Below are positions 49,134-62,400 of a stretch of 64,000 nucleotides of DNA, one piece after another. Origin of the DNA: Azospirillum endophyticum. GTDB taxonomy: Bacteria; Pseudomonadota; Alphaproteobacteria; Azospirillales; Azospirillaceae. The translations under genes and the position numbers were made by a program. Below the pieces are notes generated by a model. It did not search any database. It was not told the origin of the DNA and saw only the letters and a program-made list of their open reading frames with translations. How positions within the stretch are numbered: the first letter of the stretch is position 1; the number at the start of each line of letters is the position of its first letter. The DNA lies in assembly GCF_016595245.1 (NCBI RefSeq), contig NZ_JAENHM010000044.1:1-64000 (forward strand), given 5' to 3'.

Positions 49134-50186
49134 ATGGAATACCGCACACTTGGTGCCTCGGGCCTCAGGGTGCCCGCTCTCAGCTTCGGGACCGGCACCT
49201 TCGGCGGCAAGGGACCGCTGTTCTCGGCCTGGGGGACCAGCGACGCCGCCGACGCCCGCCGGCTGGTCGACATCTGCCTGGAGGCCGGTGTCACGCTGTT
49301 CGACAGCGCCGACGTCTATTCCGACGGTGCCTCGGAGGAGGTGCTCGGCGCCGCCATCCGCGGCCGGCGCGATCAGGTCCTGATCTCGACCAAGACCGGG
49401 CTGCCGATGGGCGACGGGCCGAACGACGCGGGCGTCTCCCGGCACCGGCTGATCGGCGCGGTGGAGGCGGCGCTCCGGCGGCTCGGCACGGATTACATCG
49501 ACCTGCTGCACCTGCACGCCTTCGACGCCGTCACGCCGGTGGAGGAGGTGCTGCACACGCTGGACACCCTGGTCCGCGCCGGGAAAATCCGCCATGTCGG
49601 CGCCTCGAATTTTTCGGGCTGGCATCTGATGAAGTCGCTCGCCGCCGCCGACCGCCATGGCTGGCCGCGCCATGTCGCCCATCAGGTCCATTATTCGCTG
49701 ACCGGGCGCGACTATGAATGGGAGCTGATGCCGCTCGGCCTCGACCAGAAGGTCGGCGCGCTGGTCTGGAGCCCGCTCGGCTGGGGGCGGCTGACCGGCA
49801 GGATCCGGCGCGGCGAGCCGGTCCCCCCGGGCAGCCGTCTCCACGACACCGCCCAGTGGGGGCCGCCGGTCGGGGAGGAGCGGCTCTACCGCATCGTCGA
49901 CGCGCTGGACGCTGTGGCGGCGGAGACCGGGCGCAGCGTTCCGCAGGTGGCGATCGCCTGGCTGCTCGCCCGACCGACCGTCTCCTCGGTGATCATCGGC
50001 GCCCGCAACGAGGCGCAGCTGCGCGACAATCTGGGCGCCGTCGGCTGGAGGCTCGAGTCCGGACAGATCGCGCGCCTCGATGCCGCCAGCGACGTGATGC
50101 CGGCCTATCCCTACTATCCCTACCGCACCCAGGAGGGGTTCGCGCGACTCAATCCGATGCCCGACTTCACGGGCCGGCCGGGATGA
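49134..50186 (+). CDS. Aldo/keto reductase
   Basis: The 350-aa TIM-barrel NADPH reductase opens MEYRTLGASGLRVPALSFGT and shows the catalytic D and Y in FDSADVYSDG, K in ISTKTG and H in LLHLHAFD. The later VGASNFSGWHL and SVIIGARN elements bind cofactor. AAGGGGAAGGA precedes ATG 49134. It belongs to the large general group that reduces aldehydes or ketones. It is divergent from the LysR gene with a promoter gap of 127 bp. Confidence 0.92.
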   Translation: MEYRTLGASGLRVPALSFGTGTFGGKGPLFSAWGTSDAADARRLVDICLEAGVTLFDSADVYSDGASEEVLGAAIRGRRDQVLISTKTGLPMGDGPNDAGVSRHRLIGAVEAALRRLGTDYIDLLHLHAFDAVTPVEEVLHTLDTLVRAGKIRHVGASNFSGWHLMKSLAAADRHGWPRHVAHQVHYSLTGRDYEWELMPLGLDQKVGALVWSPLGWGRLTGRIRRGEPVPPGSRLHDTAQWGPPVGEERLYRIVDALDAVAAETGRSVPQVAIAWLLARPTVSSVIIGARNEAQLRDNLGAVGWRLESGQIARLDAASDVMPAYPYYPYRTQEGFARLNPMPDFTGRPG

Positions 50187-50201
50187 CGTGGGAGGGCAGG
50201 G

Positions 50202-52025
50202 TCATCGCCGTTCCGCCCATTCCGCCAGGGCGGTGCGGACGCGGGCGATGACGGGGGGCCAGTCGCCCGGCCGGTCCTGGCGGAACAGGCGCATGGTCGG
50301 ATACCACGGACTGTCCGCGCGGTCGCGCAGCCAGCGCCAGCAGGCGTCGTGGCGCGACAGCATCCAGACCGGCCGGGCCAGCGCTCCCGCCAGATGGCAC
50401 ACCGAGGTGTCGACGCTGATGACGAGGTCGAGTTCCGCGACCAGCGCGGCGGTGTCGGCGAAATCGTCGGCCGCGCCCATCCAGTCGGTGAGGTCCAGGC
50501 CGGGCGGCGGCGCCTCGTCCGTCGGCGGCCCCTTCTGCAGGCTGTAGAAGGCCACGCCCGGGACGTCGGCGAGCGGAGCCAGGGCGGCCAGGGCCACGCT
50601 GCGCCGCCGGTCGGTCATATGGGCGATGAATTGCCCGTCATGCGACGACCCCGCCCAGACCAGCCCGACCTTCCGCCGCCGTTCGCCGGCCAGCCTGCGT
50701 CGCCAGCCGCCGCGATCCCGGTCGGCGGCATGCAGATAGGGGACGGTCGCCGGGATGGTCGCCAGGCTAGTGCCGAAGACCAGCGGCAGGCTGAGCAGGG
50801 GGATGCAGGCGTCGCAGGCCGGGGGCGCTTCGGCGAGCGACCGTACCGAGGCGATGCCGGGAAGTCTCGACAGCAGCCGGACCAGCGACGGCTGCACCAT
50901 CAGATGGACCCGGGCGCCCAGTGCCGCCAGCATCGGTGCATAGCGGACGAAGTGCAGCGTGTCGCCTTGTCCCTGTTCGGCGACCAGGAGGATCGAGCGT
51001 CCCGCCGGGTCGCCGCCCTGCCAGGGCGGGGCATGGGCCGGATAGGTGGTGCGCTCCATCCGCCAGCGCGATTCGTAGAGGCGCCAGCCCTCTGCGAAGT
51101 CGCCCTGCGCCAGCAGCACCATGGAGAGGTTGAAGCGCGCGGCGTCGCCTTCGGGGTCGAGCGCGACGGCGCGCCGGTTGCCGCGGTGCGCCAGATCCGT
51201 CCGTCCGCTGTCATGTTCGGCCAGGGACAGGGTGACGAGGGTCGCGGCGGAGGCCGGTTGCAGCACCAGCGACCGGCGGGCCAGCGATACCGCCGTCGCG
51301 ACGTCGCCGCGCAGGCTCGCCACCAGGCTGTCGCCGGCCTCCGCATGGCCCTCCAGCGGAACCAGCCGCCGCAGCCGGGCATGGACCGCCAGTGCCGCGT
51401 CGAGCCTGCCTTGCCGGATCAGGAAGCCGGCTTGGTTCACGTACCCCGCCGGTTGCCCGGGAGACAGCGCGATCGCCCGCCGCACGCAGGCGAGGGGGAG
51501 AGGCGGCTCCGCCGCTTCGCCTCCCGCCCTCTCGACCTCCATTGTCTCGTTGAGCGCGGCGGCCAGGGCGAGCCATGCCGGCGGGCTGTCCGGGGCCAGC
51601 CGTACCACCCGGCGCTGGACGACGGCCAGACGCTCCATCGCCCGCCGCTCCGACAGCATCGTACCGGCGATCGACCAGCCCTCGGCGAAGGCGGGATCGA
51701 GCACCAGGGCCCGGATCGTCGCCCGTGCCGCCGCCTTGGGACGCCGGGATTTCCGCAGCAGCGCCGCCAGCCCGGCCCAGGCCTTCGGATAGGCGGGGCG
51801 CAGCCGCAAGGCATGGCGGTAGGCCTGCTCCGCGCCGGCCACATGGCCCAAGGTACGGCGCGCTTCGCCGAGATTGTGCCAGATGCTCGCCCGGTGCGGC
51901 GCCAGCACGGCCGCAGTCGTGAAACAGGTGGCGGCCAGCGCGTCCTGCCCGTCGGCCAGCGCCGCGGCGCCGCGGTGGGTGAGGGCGACGGCGTGATCGG
52001 CGAAACCGGAGGGCGCTGCGGGCAT
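50202..52025 (-). CDS. TPR protein with a C-terminal glycosyltransferase-like domain
   Basis: The 607-aa protein has an N-terminal run of tetratricopeptide-type helices (about residues 5-330; for example ASIWHNLGEARRTLG and YPKAWAGLAALLRKS) and a C-terminal domain like glycosyltransferase family 9/41 proteins, with AEQGQGDTLHFVRYAPML, VGLVWAGS and VISVDTSVCHLAGALARPVW. Start ATG 52025 has AAGGA upstream; an in-frame ATG at 52196 is rejected because it crosses the promoter. Such proteins modify polypeptides or glycans with sugars. It is divergent from the giant repeat gene cluster and may glycosylate that protein (inference). Confidence 0.85.
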   Translation of the reverse strand: MPAAPSGFADHAVALTHRGAAALADGQDALAATCFTTAAVLAPHRASIWHNLGEARRTLGHVAGAEQAYRHALRLRPAYPKAWAGLAALLRKSRRPKAAARATIRALVLDPAFAEGWSIAGTMLSERRAMERLAVVQRRVVRLAPDSPPAWLALAAALNETMEVERAGGEAAEPPLPLACVRRAIALSPGQPAGYVNQAGFLIRQGRLDAALAVHARLRRLVPLEGHAEAGDSLVASLRGDVATAVSLARRSLVLQPASAATLVTLSLAEHDSGRTDLAHRGNRRAVALDPEGDAARFNLSMVLLAQGDFAEGWRLYESRWRMERTTYPAHAPPWQGGDPAGRSILLVAEQGQGDTLHFVRYAPMLAALGARVHLMVQPSLVRLLSRLPGIASVRSLAEAPPACDACIPLLSLPLVFGTSLATIPATVPYLHAADRDRGGWRRRLAGERRRKVGLVWAGSSHDGQFIAHMTDRRRSVALAALAPLADVPGVAFYSLQKGPPTDEAPPPGLDLTDWMGAADDFADTAALVAELDLVISVDTSVCHLAGALARPVWMLSRHDACWRWLRDRADSPWYPTMRLFRQDRPGDWPPVIARVRTALAEWAERR

Positions 52026-52357
52026 GAAAGGGCGTCCTTCCGGGAGCGGCCGGACTTGCGGCGTGGTTAGCGGGAGACTCTGTGTGCGGTGCAAAATGAC
52101 GGAGAAGATGCCGTCCATTCCGACACGGTATCCGTCTTCGTCCGATTCCGCAGCCGAAGTTTGTGCACCATGTCCGGCCCTTCTACCTTTGGTCATCGAT
52201 TTGCCGATCGCTGGCTTAGCTTACTTCCATCCTTGGCCGCGGGACCTCCCCATTTCATGGGATATCGCCTTCGACTCCAAACAATTTACCATCGAGATGG
52301 AACGCATTTTAACGAATCACCTGGGATGATCGTCGAAGGACGATGGAGAGCGATCGG
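52026..52357. promoter_or_regulatory. Divergent intergenic region upstream of the TIGR03032 and giant-protein genes
   Basis: About 330 bp lie between the TPR-glycosyltransferase gene and the TIGR03032 gene. The half near 52190-52320 is AT-richer (CATTTTAACG, ACAATTTACC) and is the likely promoter zone for the plus-strand genes. No convincing gene or perfect palindrome was seen. Confidence 0.45.
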
Positions 52358-53422
52358 ATGGCAGCCGAGGAACGATCCCGCCCCCTGCTGGAAGGCACGC
52401 CGCAGCTGCCCGAGTGGCTGGAAGCCGCCGGCTGCGCGATCGCCTTCTCGACCTACGAGGCGCACCGGCTCTTCTTCCTCGGGCTGGGCGAAGACGGACG
52501 ACTGAAGGCCCATGAGCGGATGGTGCAGCGCTGCCAGGGCCTGTGCGTCGACGGCGGCGCGCTGTGGGTCGGCGGACACTCCCATCTCTGGCGTTTCGCC
52601 AACGCGCTGCAACCTTCCGACCGCACAGTGTCCGGTGCCGACCGTCTCTATGTGCCGCGGCTGGGATACATGACCGGCGATGTCGACATCCACGACATCG
52701 CAGTCGGACGGGACGGTATTCCGGTCTTCGTGAACACGCGATTCAGCTGTCTTGCCGTCCCAGATGCCGACCGGGGCTTTCGCCCGATCTGGAAGCCCGC
52801 CTTCATTTCCACCCTGCGCAACGAAGACCGCTGCCATCTGAACGGGGTCGCTCTCGACGAAGGCGGCCGGCCGGCCTTCGCGACGGCGCTGGGCCGTTGT
52901 GATGTCATCGAGGGTTGGCGCGAGCGCCGGGCCGACGGCGGCGTGCTGATCGACGTCCCGTCGGGCGAGATCGCCGGTGCCGGGCTGTCGATGCCGCATT
53001 CCCCGCGCCTGCACCGCGGCCGGCTTTGGCTGCTCAATTCCGGCACCGGCGAGCTTGGGACGGTGGACGAGAGCGGCCGCTTCGAGCCGGCCTGCTTTTG
53101 CCCGGGCTTCGCACGCGGACTGGCCTTCCATGGGAAATGGGCGGTCGTCGGGCTCTCGCGTGCACGGGGCGATCACGGAACGCTGAGCGGGCTGCCGCTC
53201 GGACCGGCGCTGGATCGGGCGGGGATTCCCGCGCAATGCGGGCTGGCGGTGGTGGATACCGAGAGCGGAACCTTGGCGCACATGCTGTGGCTCCGTCACA
53301 CCGTGAACGAGCTGTACGACGTCGCCATCCTTCCCGGCGTGCGGCGTGCGGAGGCGGTGGGGCTGCTCGACGCGCGGGCGCTGGCCGAAGCGGTGGCCAT
53401 TCCAACGGAGCTTCCGAAATGA
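52358..53422 (+). CDS. TIGR03032 family protein
   Basis: The 354-aa protein shows the TIGR03032 features HLNGVALDEGG, MPHSPRLHRGRLWLLNSGTGE and a later PGFARGLAFHGKW, which suggest a beta-propeller-like fold. The biochemical role is unknown, but members recur next to TPR glycosyltransferases and large repeat proteins. No signal peptide is visible. ATG 52358 has GGAGAG 7 nt upstream; ATG 52343 has its site too close. It precedes the giant gene by 68 bp in the same direction. Confidence 0.8.
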   Translation: MAAEERSRPLLEGTPQLPEWLEAAGCAIAFSTYEAHRLFFLGLGEDGRLKAHERMVQRCQGLCVDGGALWVGGHSHLWRFANALQPSDRTVSGADRLYVPRLGYMTGDVDIHDIAVGRDGIPVFVNTRFSCLAVPDADRGFRPIWKPAFISTLRNEDRCHLNGVALDEGGRPAFATALGRCDVIEGWRERRADGGVLIDVPSGEIAGAGLSMPHSPRLHRGRLWLLNSGTGELGTVDESGRFEPACFCPGFARGLAFHGKWAVVGLSRARGDHGTLSGLPLGPALDRAGIPAQCGLAVVDTESGTLAHMLWLRHTVNELYDVAILPGVRRAEAVGLLDARALAEAVAIPTELPK

Positions 53423-53490
53423 CCGGACGTCTCATGGCGGCCGGTGAATGGGTTTGGTGTCGATATTCGTATCCGAGGGGCTGAACGATC

Positions 53491-56400
53491 GTGACCACGC
53501 CAACCTTTACCCTTGTCGGCACCAACCCCTTCGGTCTCGGCGGCGTCGGGAATTATGCCGCCCCCAGGTTCGCGGACCTCGACGGCGACGGCGATCTTGA
53601 TCTTCTGGTCGGCAACAAGCTTGGCGAGACGGTGTATTTCGCCAATGTCGGAACGTCGCTGGCGCCGACCTATTCCCTGCAAGGCACGAATCCGTTCGGT
53701 CTTTCCAGTGCCGATGCCTATGCGAAGCCAAGCTTCGTAGATATCGATGGCGATGGCGACCTCGATCTGTTCATCGGCAGCAAGAACGGCGACACGCGGT
53801 TCTTCCGCAACACTGGAACGTCGTTGTCGCCGACCTTCTCGCTCGAGGGAAGCAACCTCTTCGGCATCGTCGCCGGCGGTGCCAACGGCTACGCGGCTCC
53901 GACCTTCGCCGACTTGGACGGCGACGGCGATGTAGACCTGCTGATGGGGGACCATTCCAACGGTATCCTTCTGTACCGCAACACTGGAACGTCGTCGTCG
54001 CCGACCTTTTCGCTGGAGGGAACGAACCTCTTCGGCATGACGGCGGGTGTCAGTAACAATTCGCCGCTCCTCGTCGATCTCGACGGTGACGGCGATCTCG
54101 ACCTTGTGAACAAGGATGTCGTTTCCATCAATATCGGGACGACATCGTCCCCCACATTCTCGCTCGTCGGGACGGCAGTCTACGGTCTTAATACCGGAGG
54201 CTATCCGATGCCGGCCCTGGCCGACCTCGACGGCGACGGCGACGTCGACGCGATTTACGGTCTCGACACAGGCTCTCTGGTATATCTGAGGAACATTGCG
54301 CCGGTCGTCAGGACGCTGGCCGATTCCGGCAACACGCTGACACTGTCGCAGATCAACACGCTGACGGGCGGCACCGGGACCGACGTCATCACACTAGGCG
54401 ATATTGGCGCGACCTTCCGTATCACCGGCGTCGAAACGCTGACGGGCGGGGTTGGCACCGATGCCGTGACGCTGGGTACGACCGGCAACACCCTGCTGGT
54501 GACCGCCATCGAAACGCTGACCGGCGGTGCCGGTACCGACGTCGTCACCCTGGGCGATGCTGGCAACACCCTGCTGGTGACCGCCATCGAAACGCTGACC
54601 GGCGGCGCCGGTACCGATGCCGTAACGCTGGGCACCACCGGCAACACCCTGCTGGTGAGCGGGTTGGAGACGCTGATCGGCTCCGGCGGCACCAATGTGA
54701 TCACGCTGGGTGACACGGTCGGCACCACCATGATGGTGTCGTGGCTGAAAAGCCTGATCGGCGGGGTTGGGAACGATGTCATCACGCTCGGCTCGACGGG
54801 CAACACCACAACGATGGCGCAGGTTGAGACCCTGGCCGGTGGCGTTGGAATCGACATCATCACGCTGGGTTCGGCAGGCAACACCGTGGTGGTGTCCAAA
54901 TTGGAATCCCTGCTGGGTGGCGTCGGTGTCGACGTCGTCACCCTGGGCGATGCCGGCAACACGATAGCGCTCTATAGTGTTGAAACCATCATCGGCGGTG
55001 CGGGAACCGACTCCATCGTGCTCGGCTCCAATGGCGTACGGTATGCGGTGTCGGGCGTGGAAGTCGTCACTGCGGGTGGCGCGGGCGGTACAGCGGTTTT
55101 GCAACTTGCGGCACAGGGCAACACCACCACGGTGTCGCTGGTGACGAGCATCGTCGGCGGTATCGGCACCGACCTGATCACCCTGGGATCGGCCGGCGTC
55201 ACCACCAAGGTGTCGGATCTGGAGACGCTGACCGGTGGTGTCGGCAGCGACGCCGTGACCGTCGGAACAGCCGGCGCGACCATGCTGGTTTCCCGGCTGG
55301 AATCCCTGACCGGCGGTTCCGGCACTGATGTCATCACCATCGGCACCATCGGCAGCACGATGACGGTGAAACTGCTGGAAACCCTGGTTGGCAGTGCCGG
55401 CACCGACCTCCTGACGTTCGCCTCCGGTGGCAACACGACACTGCTGTCCAATATTGAGACGTTGATCGGTGCGGCTGGCACCGATGTTGTCATCCTCGGG
55501 ACCATCGGCAGCACGATGACGGTGAGGCTGCTGGAGACCCTGGTTGGCGGTGCCGGCACCGACCTCGTGACGTTCGGTACCGGTGGCAACACGACACTGG
55601 TGTCCGGCATCGAGACGTTGATCGGCGGGTCCGGCACCGATCTCGTCATCCTCGGCACCGACGGCAACACGATTCAGATCTCCCTCATCGAAACGGTGAC
55701 GGGAGACAGCGGCACCGATGTCGTAACCGTAGGCTCCACCGGCGCATCGGTGAGGGTGCAGAGCATCGAGACCTTGATCGGCGGGGCCGGCACCGATGTC
55801 GTGACGTTCGGTACCGCTGGTAACACAGTGCTGCTTACCGCAGTGGAAAGCATTCTCGGTTCCTCCGGGACCGACGTCGTGACCTTGGGGTCGGCCGGCG
55901 GCACGATGTTGATCTCGGTGCTTGAAACACTGGTCGGTGGTGTGGGCGTCGATGTCGTCACGACCAGCGCCAGTGGTTCGACCCTTTTCCTTTCCCAGGT
56001 CGAAACATTGAGCGGTGGCTCGGGCCGTGACGCCATCTCACTGGCGGAGTCTGGCAACACCATTCAGGTTTCGCGGATCGAAGCGCTGACCGGCGGGGCC
56101 GGTACCGACGTCGTGACGCTTGCCTCCACCGGAAGCACGGCGGTGATGTCCGGCATCGAGATTCTGACGGGCAGCACCGGCACCGACATCGTGACACTGG
56201 GAACCACCGGAAACACCCTGCTGGTGTCGGCCGTCGAAACGCTGAACGGTGGGGCCGGCACCGACGTCGTGATGCTCGGCACGGCCGGAAACACCCTGCA
56301 GTTCGTCGCTCTCGAAACGCTTGCCGGCGGTGCCGGCATCGATGTCGTGACGCTCGGCACCGGCGGCAACACGGTGCTGGCCTCCGACATCGAGACGCTG

Positions 56401-59400
56401 ACCGGCGGGGCTGGCTCAGATTTCGTCATGCTCGGCACCGCCGGCAGCACGATTCAGGTTTGGCGCATCGAAACGCTGACCGGCGGGATCGGCACCGATG
56501 TCGTGACGGTCGCCGCCGCCGGCGGCACGATACTTTCCTCAGGCATCGAAACCTTGACCGGTGGGGCCGGCATCGATGTCGTCATGCTCGGCACCGCCGG
56601 CAACACGATTCAGGTCTCCCTCGTCGAAGCGGTGACGGGAGCCAGCGGCACCGACGCCGTGACACTCGGCACCGCCGGCAACACCCTGTCGACGTCGGCC
56701 ATCGAAACGCTGACGGGTAAGGCCGGCACCGACGTCATCACCCTGGGCAGCGCCGGCAATACGATGCTGGTTTCGGTCGTCGAGACCTTGACCGGCGGGG
56801 CCGGCACCGATGTCATCACGCTGGGCACGGCCGGCAACACCCTGTCGGCAACCAGCATCGAAACCTTGACCGGTGGGGCCGGCACCGACGTCGTCACCCT
56901 CGGCACCGCCGGCAATACCCTGTTGACGTCGGCCATCGAAACGCTGACCGGTGGGGCCGGCAGCGACATCATCACGCTCGGCACCGCCGGCAGCACGATG
57001 CTGGCAACCGACATCGAGACCTTCATAGGCGGCGCCGGGATCGATGCCATCACTCTCGGCACTGGCGGCAACACCCTGTTTGTGTCAGCCGTCGAAACGC
57101 TGACGGGTGACACCGGCACCGACATCATCACACTGGACAGCGCCGGCAGCACGATGCTGGTCTCGGCTGTCGAGACGCTGACGGGAGACAGCGGCACCGA
57201 TGTCATCACGCTGGGCACGGCCGGCAACACGCTGAACATAGCCGGCATCGAGAGCCTGACCGGCGGTAGCGGCATCGATGTCGTGGCGCTCGCCATCGCC
57301 GGCAACACGATTCTGATTTCGCGCATCGAAACGCTGACCGGTGGTGCCAGCATCGATCTCGTGACACTCGTCTCCGGCGGCAATACGACACTGGTGTCCG
57401 GCATCGAAACCTTGACCGGCGCCGTCGGCACCGATGCCGTGGCACTCGGCACTGCCGGCAACACCCTGTTGACGTCGGCCATCGAAACGCTGACCGGCGG
57501 CGCCGGCACCGACATCGTGACGCTCGGCACCACTGGCAATACCCTGCTGGTCTCGGCTGTCGAAACGCTGACCGGCGGGATCGGCACCGATGTCGTGACG
57601 CTCGGCGCCAGTGGCAACACCCTGCTGGCGACCGGCATCGAGACACTCGTCGGCGGTGCCGGCACCGACGTCGTGATGCTCGACACCGCCGGCAACACCT
57701 TGCTGGCGACCGGCATCGAGACGCTCATCGGTGGCTCCGGCACCGATGTCGTCATGCTCGGCAGCAGCGGGGCGACCTTTCACGCCGTCAATATCGAAAC
57801 CGTCATCACGATCGGGCAAACCCTTCATCTGAGCGGGCTGGAAACCCTGGTCAGCCTTCCGAATGCCGACGTTCTCATCTTGAACGACGGCGGCAACACC
57901 CTGTCGGTCTCCACCCAATACAGAACCATTCTCGGGGCATCGGGATCCGACGTGGTCACGCTCGCAAGCGGTGGCAGCACAGTTCTCATAGAACGTCTCG
58001 AAACGCTGACAGGCTCGAACGCCGGCGACGCGGTGATCATCGGCACGTCCGGCATGACGCTGCTGACAACCCTGCTCGACACGATTACCGGCGGGATCGG
58101 CACCGATGTCATCATGCTGGGCAGCACCGGCAGCACCCTGCTCGTCGACCGGCTGGAGACGCTGAGCGGCGGCAGCGGCATCGACATCGTCACGCTGGGG
58201 ACCAGCGGCACGACCCTGTTCGTCAATGGCATCGAGACATTGGCAGGGTCTGCGGGTACCGATGTCGTGACACTCGGGTCGGCCGGCGGCACTCTGCTCG
58301 TCACCCTGCTGGAGACGCTCACCGGCGGCACGGGTTCCGATCTGATCGTCCTCGGCACGTCCGGTTCCACCGTCTTGGTCTCGGGGATCGACGTCCTGAC
58401 CGGCGGCATCGGCACCGACGTCGTCACCCTCGGCACCGCCGGCAACACAGTGCTGCTGCGCGGCATCGAGACGCTGGCCGGCGGCATCGGCACCGACATC
58501 GTCAGGCTTGGCGATACCGGCAACACCACCCTGGCTTCGGCCATCGAGACGATCATCGGAGGGACCGCCGCCGACGCGATTTCGCTGGGCACAGCCGGCA
58601 GCACCCTGTTCGCAACCGCTATCGAGACGCTGACCGGCAGCGCCGGCACAGACGTCGTGGCTCTCGGTTCGGCGGGTAACACCCTGTTCGCTTCGGGCTT
58701 CGAAACGATCATTGGCGGTGCCGGCACCGACGTCGTCGCCATCGGCACCTCGGGGAGCACGCTGTTCGCCTCGGCTCTCGAAACCCTGACGGGCGGTACC
58801 GACACCGACCTCGTCACCCTGGGTTCGGCCGGCAACACCCTGTCGGCCGCACTGCTGGAGACGATTGCCGGTGGTTCGGGTACAGACCTGATCTTCCTGG
58901 GGTCGTCCGGCAACACGACCCTCGTTTCCAGCATCGAGATCCTGGTCACCGGCAGCGGCACCGACGTCGTCGTGCTCGGCACGGCCGGCAACACGGTGCT
59001 GCTGCGCGGCATCGAGACGCTGACCGGTTCGGCGGGCACCGACATCGTCACCATCGGCAATACCGGCACCACCATGCTGGTTTCCGGCCTGGAGACGCTG
59101 AGCGGCGGCACCGGCACCGATGTCATCAGCCTGGGCACGGTGGGCAACACCCTGTTGCTGGCCGGCCTGCTGGAAACCTTGACCGGTTCGTCGGGCACCG
59201 ATGTCGTCACGCTGGGAGCTGCCGGTGCCACGATCCTTGTGGGGTTGCTGGAGACGATCATCGGCGGCACCGGGTCCGAACTGGTCTATCTCGGTACCGC
59301 GGGCAACACCGTTCTGGTCTCGGGCGTCGAGACCCTGGTCGGCGGTTCGGGCAGCGATGTCGTCACCCTGGGCGGTGGCGGCAACACGGTGCTGGTGCGT

Positions 59401-62400
59401 GGCATCGAGACGCTGACCGGTTCGTCGGGCACCGACGTGGTCACGCTGGGCGACACCGCCAACACGCTGCTCGTCAGCGGTATCGAGACCCTGACGGGCA
59501 GTACGGCTTCCGACGCCGTCACCTTGGGTACGGCCGGCAATACCCTGCTGGTCTCGGGTCTGGAGACGCTGACCGGTTCGTCGGGCATCGACGTCGTCAC
59601 ATTGGGCTCGGCCGGCAACACCGTCCTCGCCAGCCTGCTGGATACGCTGACCGGCGGTGCCGGCATCGACGCCATCACGCTGGGCACCTCGGGCAGCATC
59701 CTGCTGGTTTCGGCCCTTGAGACCCTGACCGGCGGCGTGGGCACCGACGCCATCATCCTGGGGACGGCGGGCAACACCCTGCTGGCTTCGGGCATCGAGT
59801 TCCTGCAGGGTGGTTCTGGCAGCGACCTGGTCTTCCTCGGCTCGGCCGGGAACTCCTTCCAGACGGTTGCCCTGGAGGTCCTGATCGGCGGTTCGGGCAG
59901 CGATTTCGTCACGCTGGGCTCGGCCGGCAGCACCACCACCGTCCGTGGCCTTGAGACGCTGACCGGCGGTGTCGGCACCGACGTCATCACCATCGGCGAT
60001 ACCAGCACTACCATGCTGGTCTCCAGCATCGAGACGCTGGCCGGCGGTTCGGGCATCGACGCCATCACGCTGGGCATTTCGGGCAACACCCTGCTGGTTT
60101 CGGGTCTGGAGACCCTGACCGGCGGCACGGGCACCGATGTCGTCACCTTTGGCTCGGCCGGCGGCACGCTGCTCGCCAGCCTGCTGGAGACGATCACCGG
60201 CGGCATGGGTTCCGAGCTGGTGTTCCTCGGATCGGCCGGTTCGACGGTCTCGGTTTCGGGCATCGACATCCTGGTCGGCGGCACAGGCACCGACGTCGTC
60301 ACCTTCGGCTCCGCCGGCAACACGGTGCTGCTGCGCGGCATCGAGACGCTGACCGGCAATATCGGCACCGACGTCCTGACCCTGGGCAACACGGCCAACA
60401 CCGCGACGGTCTCGCTCTTCGAGACGATCATCGGCGGCGCCGCCAGCGATGCCATCGCGCTGGGTACGACCGGCAATACCCTGCTGGTCTCGGCCGTCGA
60501 GACGCTGACCGGTTCGTCGGGCACCGACGTGATCACCATCGGCTCGGTCCTCGGCAATACCATCCTGGTGTCAGGCATCGAAGCTTTGACCGGTCAGGCC
60601 GGCAATGACGTCGTCGCGCTGGGCACGGCCGGCAGCACCATCCTGGTGTCGGCGCTCGAGACCCTGACCGGTGGTCTCGGCACCGACACCGTCACCCTTG
60701 GCTCAGCCGGCAATACGATGCTGGCGAGCGGTCTGGAGACGCTGACCGGCGGTGCCGGCACCGATCTGGTGTTCATCGGCCTGACCGGCAGCACCCTGCT
60801 GGTTTCCGGCGTCGAGACGCTGGTCGCCGGGTCGAACATCGAGACGCCGAACTCGCTGATCGACATCGTAACGCTGTCGTCAACCGGCACCACCATCCTC
60901 CTGCGCGGCCTGGAGACGCTGGTCGGCGGCGTCGGCACCGACGTGGTGACCATCGGCGACACCGGCACCACCATGCTGGTTTCCAGCATCGAGACGTTGA
61001 GCGGTGGCACCGGCATCGATGTCATCAGCCTGGGCACGGTGGGCAGCACACTGCTGGTGACCGGCCTAATGGAGACATTGACCGGCGGCACGGGCACCGA
61101 TGTCGTCACGCTGGGCACGGTGGGCAACACGCTGGTCGCCAACGCACTGGAGACCATCACCGGCGGTGCCGGCCTCGAATTGGTCTTCCTCGGCTCGGCC
61201 GGTTCGACGGTCACGGTGTCGGACATCGACATCCTGATCGGCGGCACGGGCACCGACGTCGTCACCTTCGGCTCCGCCGGCAACACGGTTCTGCTGCGCG
61301 GCATCGAGACGCTGATCGGCAACGTCGGCACCGACGTCCTGACCCTGGGCAACACGGCCAATGCCGCGACGGTTTCGCTCTTCGAGACGATCATCGGCGG
61401 CACCGCCAGCGATGCCATCACGCTGGGCACGACCGGCAATACCCTGCTGGTCTCGGCTATCGAGACGCTGACCGGGAGCGTCGGCACCGACATCGTCACC
61501 CTCGGCTCGACCGGCAACACCCTTGCGGTGACGCTGATCGAGACGCTGAGCGGCGGTGCGGGCATCGACGTCGTGACGCTCGCCGGCACGGGCGGCAACA
61601 TCCTGCTGGTCTCGGCTCTCGATACGATCACCGGCTCCTCGGCCACCGATCTCATCGCCCTCGGTTCGGCCGGCAGCACGCTGCTCGCCAACCTGCTGGA
61701 GACGATCAGCGGCGGTACGGGCACCGACGTGATCTTCCTGGGCTCGGCCGGCAGCTCCGTCCTCGTCTCGGGCATCGAGATCCTGGTCGGCGGCACCAAC
61801 TCCGACGTGGTTACGCTGGGCGCGGCCGGAAACACGGTCATCGTCCGTGGTCTGGAGACCCTGACCGGTGGCACGGGCGCCGATGTCGTCACCATCGGCG
61901 ACACCGGCACCACCATGCTGGTCTCCGGCGTCGAGACCCTGACCGGTGGTTCGGGCCTCGACCTGATCTCGCTCGGTACGACGGGCAGCACCCTGCTGGT
62001 TTCGGGTCTGGAGACCCTGAGCGGTGGCGTGGGCACCGATGTCGTCACGCTGGGGACGGTGGACAACACCCTGGTCGCCAACGCGCTGGAGACCATCACC
62101 GGCGGTACGGGTTCCGACCTCGTGTTCCTGGGTTCGGGCGGTTCGACGCTGCTGGCGTCGGCCATCGAAATCCTGATCGGCGGCACGGGCACCGACGTCG
62201 TCACGCTGGGCACGGCCGGCAACACGGTGCTGCTGCGCGGCATCGAGACGCTGACCGGTTCGTCGGGCACCGACGTCGTCACGCTGGGCAACATCTTCAA
62301 TTCGCTTCTGGCCAGCGGGATCGAGACGCTGACCGGCGGTTCGGCTTCCGATATCGTCACGCTTGGCATGGCCGGCAATACCCTGCTGGTCTCGGGTCTG

